Assembly: GCA_963834855.1 (NCBI GenBank)
Contig: CAWIDH010000013.1
Span: 1 to 64,000 of the forward strand
DNA: 64,000 nucleotides
Direction: 5' to 3'
DNA from: DATJKD01 sp963834855
GTDB lineage: Bacteria; Pseudomonadota; Gammaproteobacteria; Steroidobacterales; Steroidobacteraceae
The position numbers were made by a program, and so were the translations under genes. Shown here piece by piece: positions 62,944-64,000 of the stretch; position 1 is the first letter of the stretch, and every line of letters starts with the position of its first letter. Under the pieces are notes generated by a model. It did no database searches. It was not told the origin of the DNA and saw nothing but the letters and a program-made list of their open reading frames with translations.

Positions 62944-64000
62944 TCAGCGCAGCGCCTTCTTGTCGATCTTGCCGACCGGCGTTTTCGGCAGGCTCGCCAG
63001 GAATACGTACTCGCGCGGCACCTTGTACGCGGCGAGATTGCCGCGACAGTGCCTGTCGAGATCGGCCTGCGTGACCGAGGCGTCGTTCAGCGCCACGTAC
63101 GCGCGGATCGCCGCCCCGCGATAGGCGTCGTCGACGCCGATGACCGCAGCCTCGACGACCGCCGGGTGCAGATACAGCACCTCCTCCACTTCGCGGGGAT
63201 AGACGTTGTACCCGGAGACCAGGCACATGTCCTTCTTCCGATCGCGGATGTACAGGTAGCCGTCCCCGTCGAGCTCACCGAGATCGCCGGTGTACAGCCA
63301 GCCGTCGCGCAGGGCGTCGGCGGTTTCCCGAGGCAGTCCACGGTAGCCCGACATCAGCTGCGGGCCACGCACACGTATTTCGCCGATCTGCCCGGCACCA
63401 AGCACCGTGCGGCCGGCCGCGGCATCGACGATCTGCAGTTCCGTGCCCGGAACGGCGACGCCGACCGATCGGGGCTTGCGCACACCCTGCAGGGGGTTGA
63501 ACGAAATCACCGGTCCGGATTCGGTCTGTCCGTACCCCTCGATCACCGGCGCGCCGGTCGCCTGCTCCCATTGCGCGAGCAGGTTTTCCGGCAGGGGCGC
63601 CGATCCCGAGTAGCTCACGTCGAGATCCGGAAACCTGGCCGCCGCAAACCGTGGGCTGGCCAGCAGGCCCGTGAAGACGGTCGGGCTGCCGGCGAGCACC
63701 GTGATGCGTTCGCGGTCGAGCAGGTCGAACACGGTGTCCGCCTGATACCGCGGCACGATCACGAGCGTGCTCTGGCAATAGACGGCGTTGTGCAGGCACA
63801 TCGCCGAGGCGTATGCGTGAAAGAGCGGCATGACGCACAGGATGCGCTCGACACCGCGCCGTGTCGGCACCAGCGCCTCGCGCTGGCTGATGTTCGTCGA
63901 CACCGTTCGGTGCGTCAGGTTGACGCCCTTGGATCGCCCGGTCGTGCCGCCGGTGTACTGCAGTGTCGCGAGCTCATCGGGTTCGGGCCGCGGGTCCGGC
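62944..64000 (-). CDS. Acyl-CoA synthetase (AMP-binding), 5' end outside the window
   Basis: This is the C-terminal ~350 residues of a fatty-acid or aromatic-acid CoA ligase; the gene runs off the window at 64000. The ATP loop YTGGTTGRSKGV lies in the last 80 bases, ahead of the first apparent start codon, so the frame is open to the edge. Then come PLFHAYA, GYGQTESGPVISF, YTGDLGELDGDGYLYIRDRKKD, SGYNVYPREVEEVL and the catalytic Lys in KTPVGKIDKKALR. It activates a carboxylic acid with ATP and CoA and would feed the HCDH/ECH and thiolase steps. It is convergent with the TonB receptor. Confidence 0.95.
   Translation of the reverse strand, partial: PDPRPEPDELATLQYTGGTTGRSKGVNLTHRTVSTNISQREALVPTRRGVERILCVMPLFHAYASAMCLHNAVYCQSTLVIVPRYQADTVFDLLDRERITVLAGSPTVFTGLLASPRFAAARFPDLDVSYSGSAPLPENLLAQWEQATGAPVIEGYGQTESGPVISFNPLQGVRKPRSVGVAVPGTELQIVDAAAGRTVLGAGQIGEIRVRGPQLMSGYRGLPRETADALRDGWLYTGDLGELDGDGYLYIRDRKKDMCLVSGYNVYPREVEEVLYLHPAVVEAAVIGVDDAYRGAAIRAYVALNDASVTQADLDRHCRGNLAAYKVPREYVFLASLPKTPVGKIDKKALR

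Noticed and set aside
1..64000. CRISPR arrays, IS elements, prophage
   Set aside because: No regularly spaced repeats, transposases, integrases or phage structural genes were seen on either strand.

Overview
The window looks like part of a chromosome from a high-GC, Gram-negative, aerobic proteobacterium, probably an uncultured gammaproteobacterium. The evidence is the large TonB-dependent receptors with the EEIIVTAQ plug start, Tat-exported molybdenum and iron-sulfur proteins, CPA1, NupC and NCS1 transporters, a LysR regulator and a bacterial tRNA-Arg. I see no phage, IS or plasmid genes and no CRISPR array. The taxonomic call is inference.

Layout. 0.1-2.4 kb: small accessory genes (DUF4157-like, DUF6090-like, GFA). 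2.95 kb: tRNA-Arg(ACG). 3-12.7 kb: DUF6496, hydrolase/cupin, Na+/H+ antiporter, lipoprotein lipase-like protein, amidohydrolase, PPK2, glycine-zipper protein, LysR. 12.8-17.3 kb: DJ-1/PfpI and a PaoABC-type molybdenum aldehyde oxidoreductase. 17.4-31.9 kb: a PLP lyase-like gene, then a pyrimidine catabolic locus with acylating semialdehyde dehydrogenase, beta-ureidopropionase, NCS1 permease, dihydropyrimidinase, PreT, PreA and cytidine deaminase. These are followed convergently by NupC and thymidine phosphorylase, then a TonB-dependent receptor. Together they could take pyrimidine nucleosides from the outer membrane to acetyl-CoA or propionyl-CoA. 32-37.3 kb: TerC and an SDR - LigF-like GST - SDR - disulfide reductase group. 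37.5-48 kb: cytosine deaminase, exported SDR, a pair of exported proteins (M28 peptidase and a desulfurase-like PLP protein whose catalytic Cys is Ser), ChrB, GNAT, a Fic gene behind a regular operator array, alkyl sulfatase and DUF3703. 48-53.6 kb: coenzyme F420 genes (npdG, fbiC and cofC on one strand; cofE and cofD divergent). 53.7-64 kb: a BBE-type FAD oxidase, then a MarR-regulated acyl-CoA group with thiolase, Mer-like LLM oxidoreductase, fused 3-hydroxyacyl-CoA dehydrogenase/enoyl-CoA hydratase, a TonB receptor and a truncated acyl-CoA ligase.

Quality warning. Many conserved genes carry one or more single-base frameshifts: paoB, paoC, NCS1, dihydropyrimidinase, preA, the first TonB receptor, the disulfide reductase, Fic, cofE and HCDH/ECH. 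The pattern fits indel errors in a draft assembly better than decay of one gene. Two of the indels create false fusions (PaoB-PaoC and CofE-CofD). Coordinates for these genes span the whole reconstructed gene.
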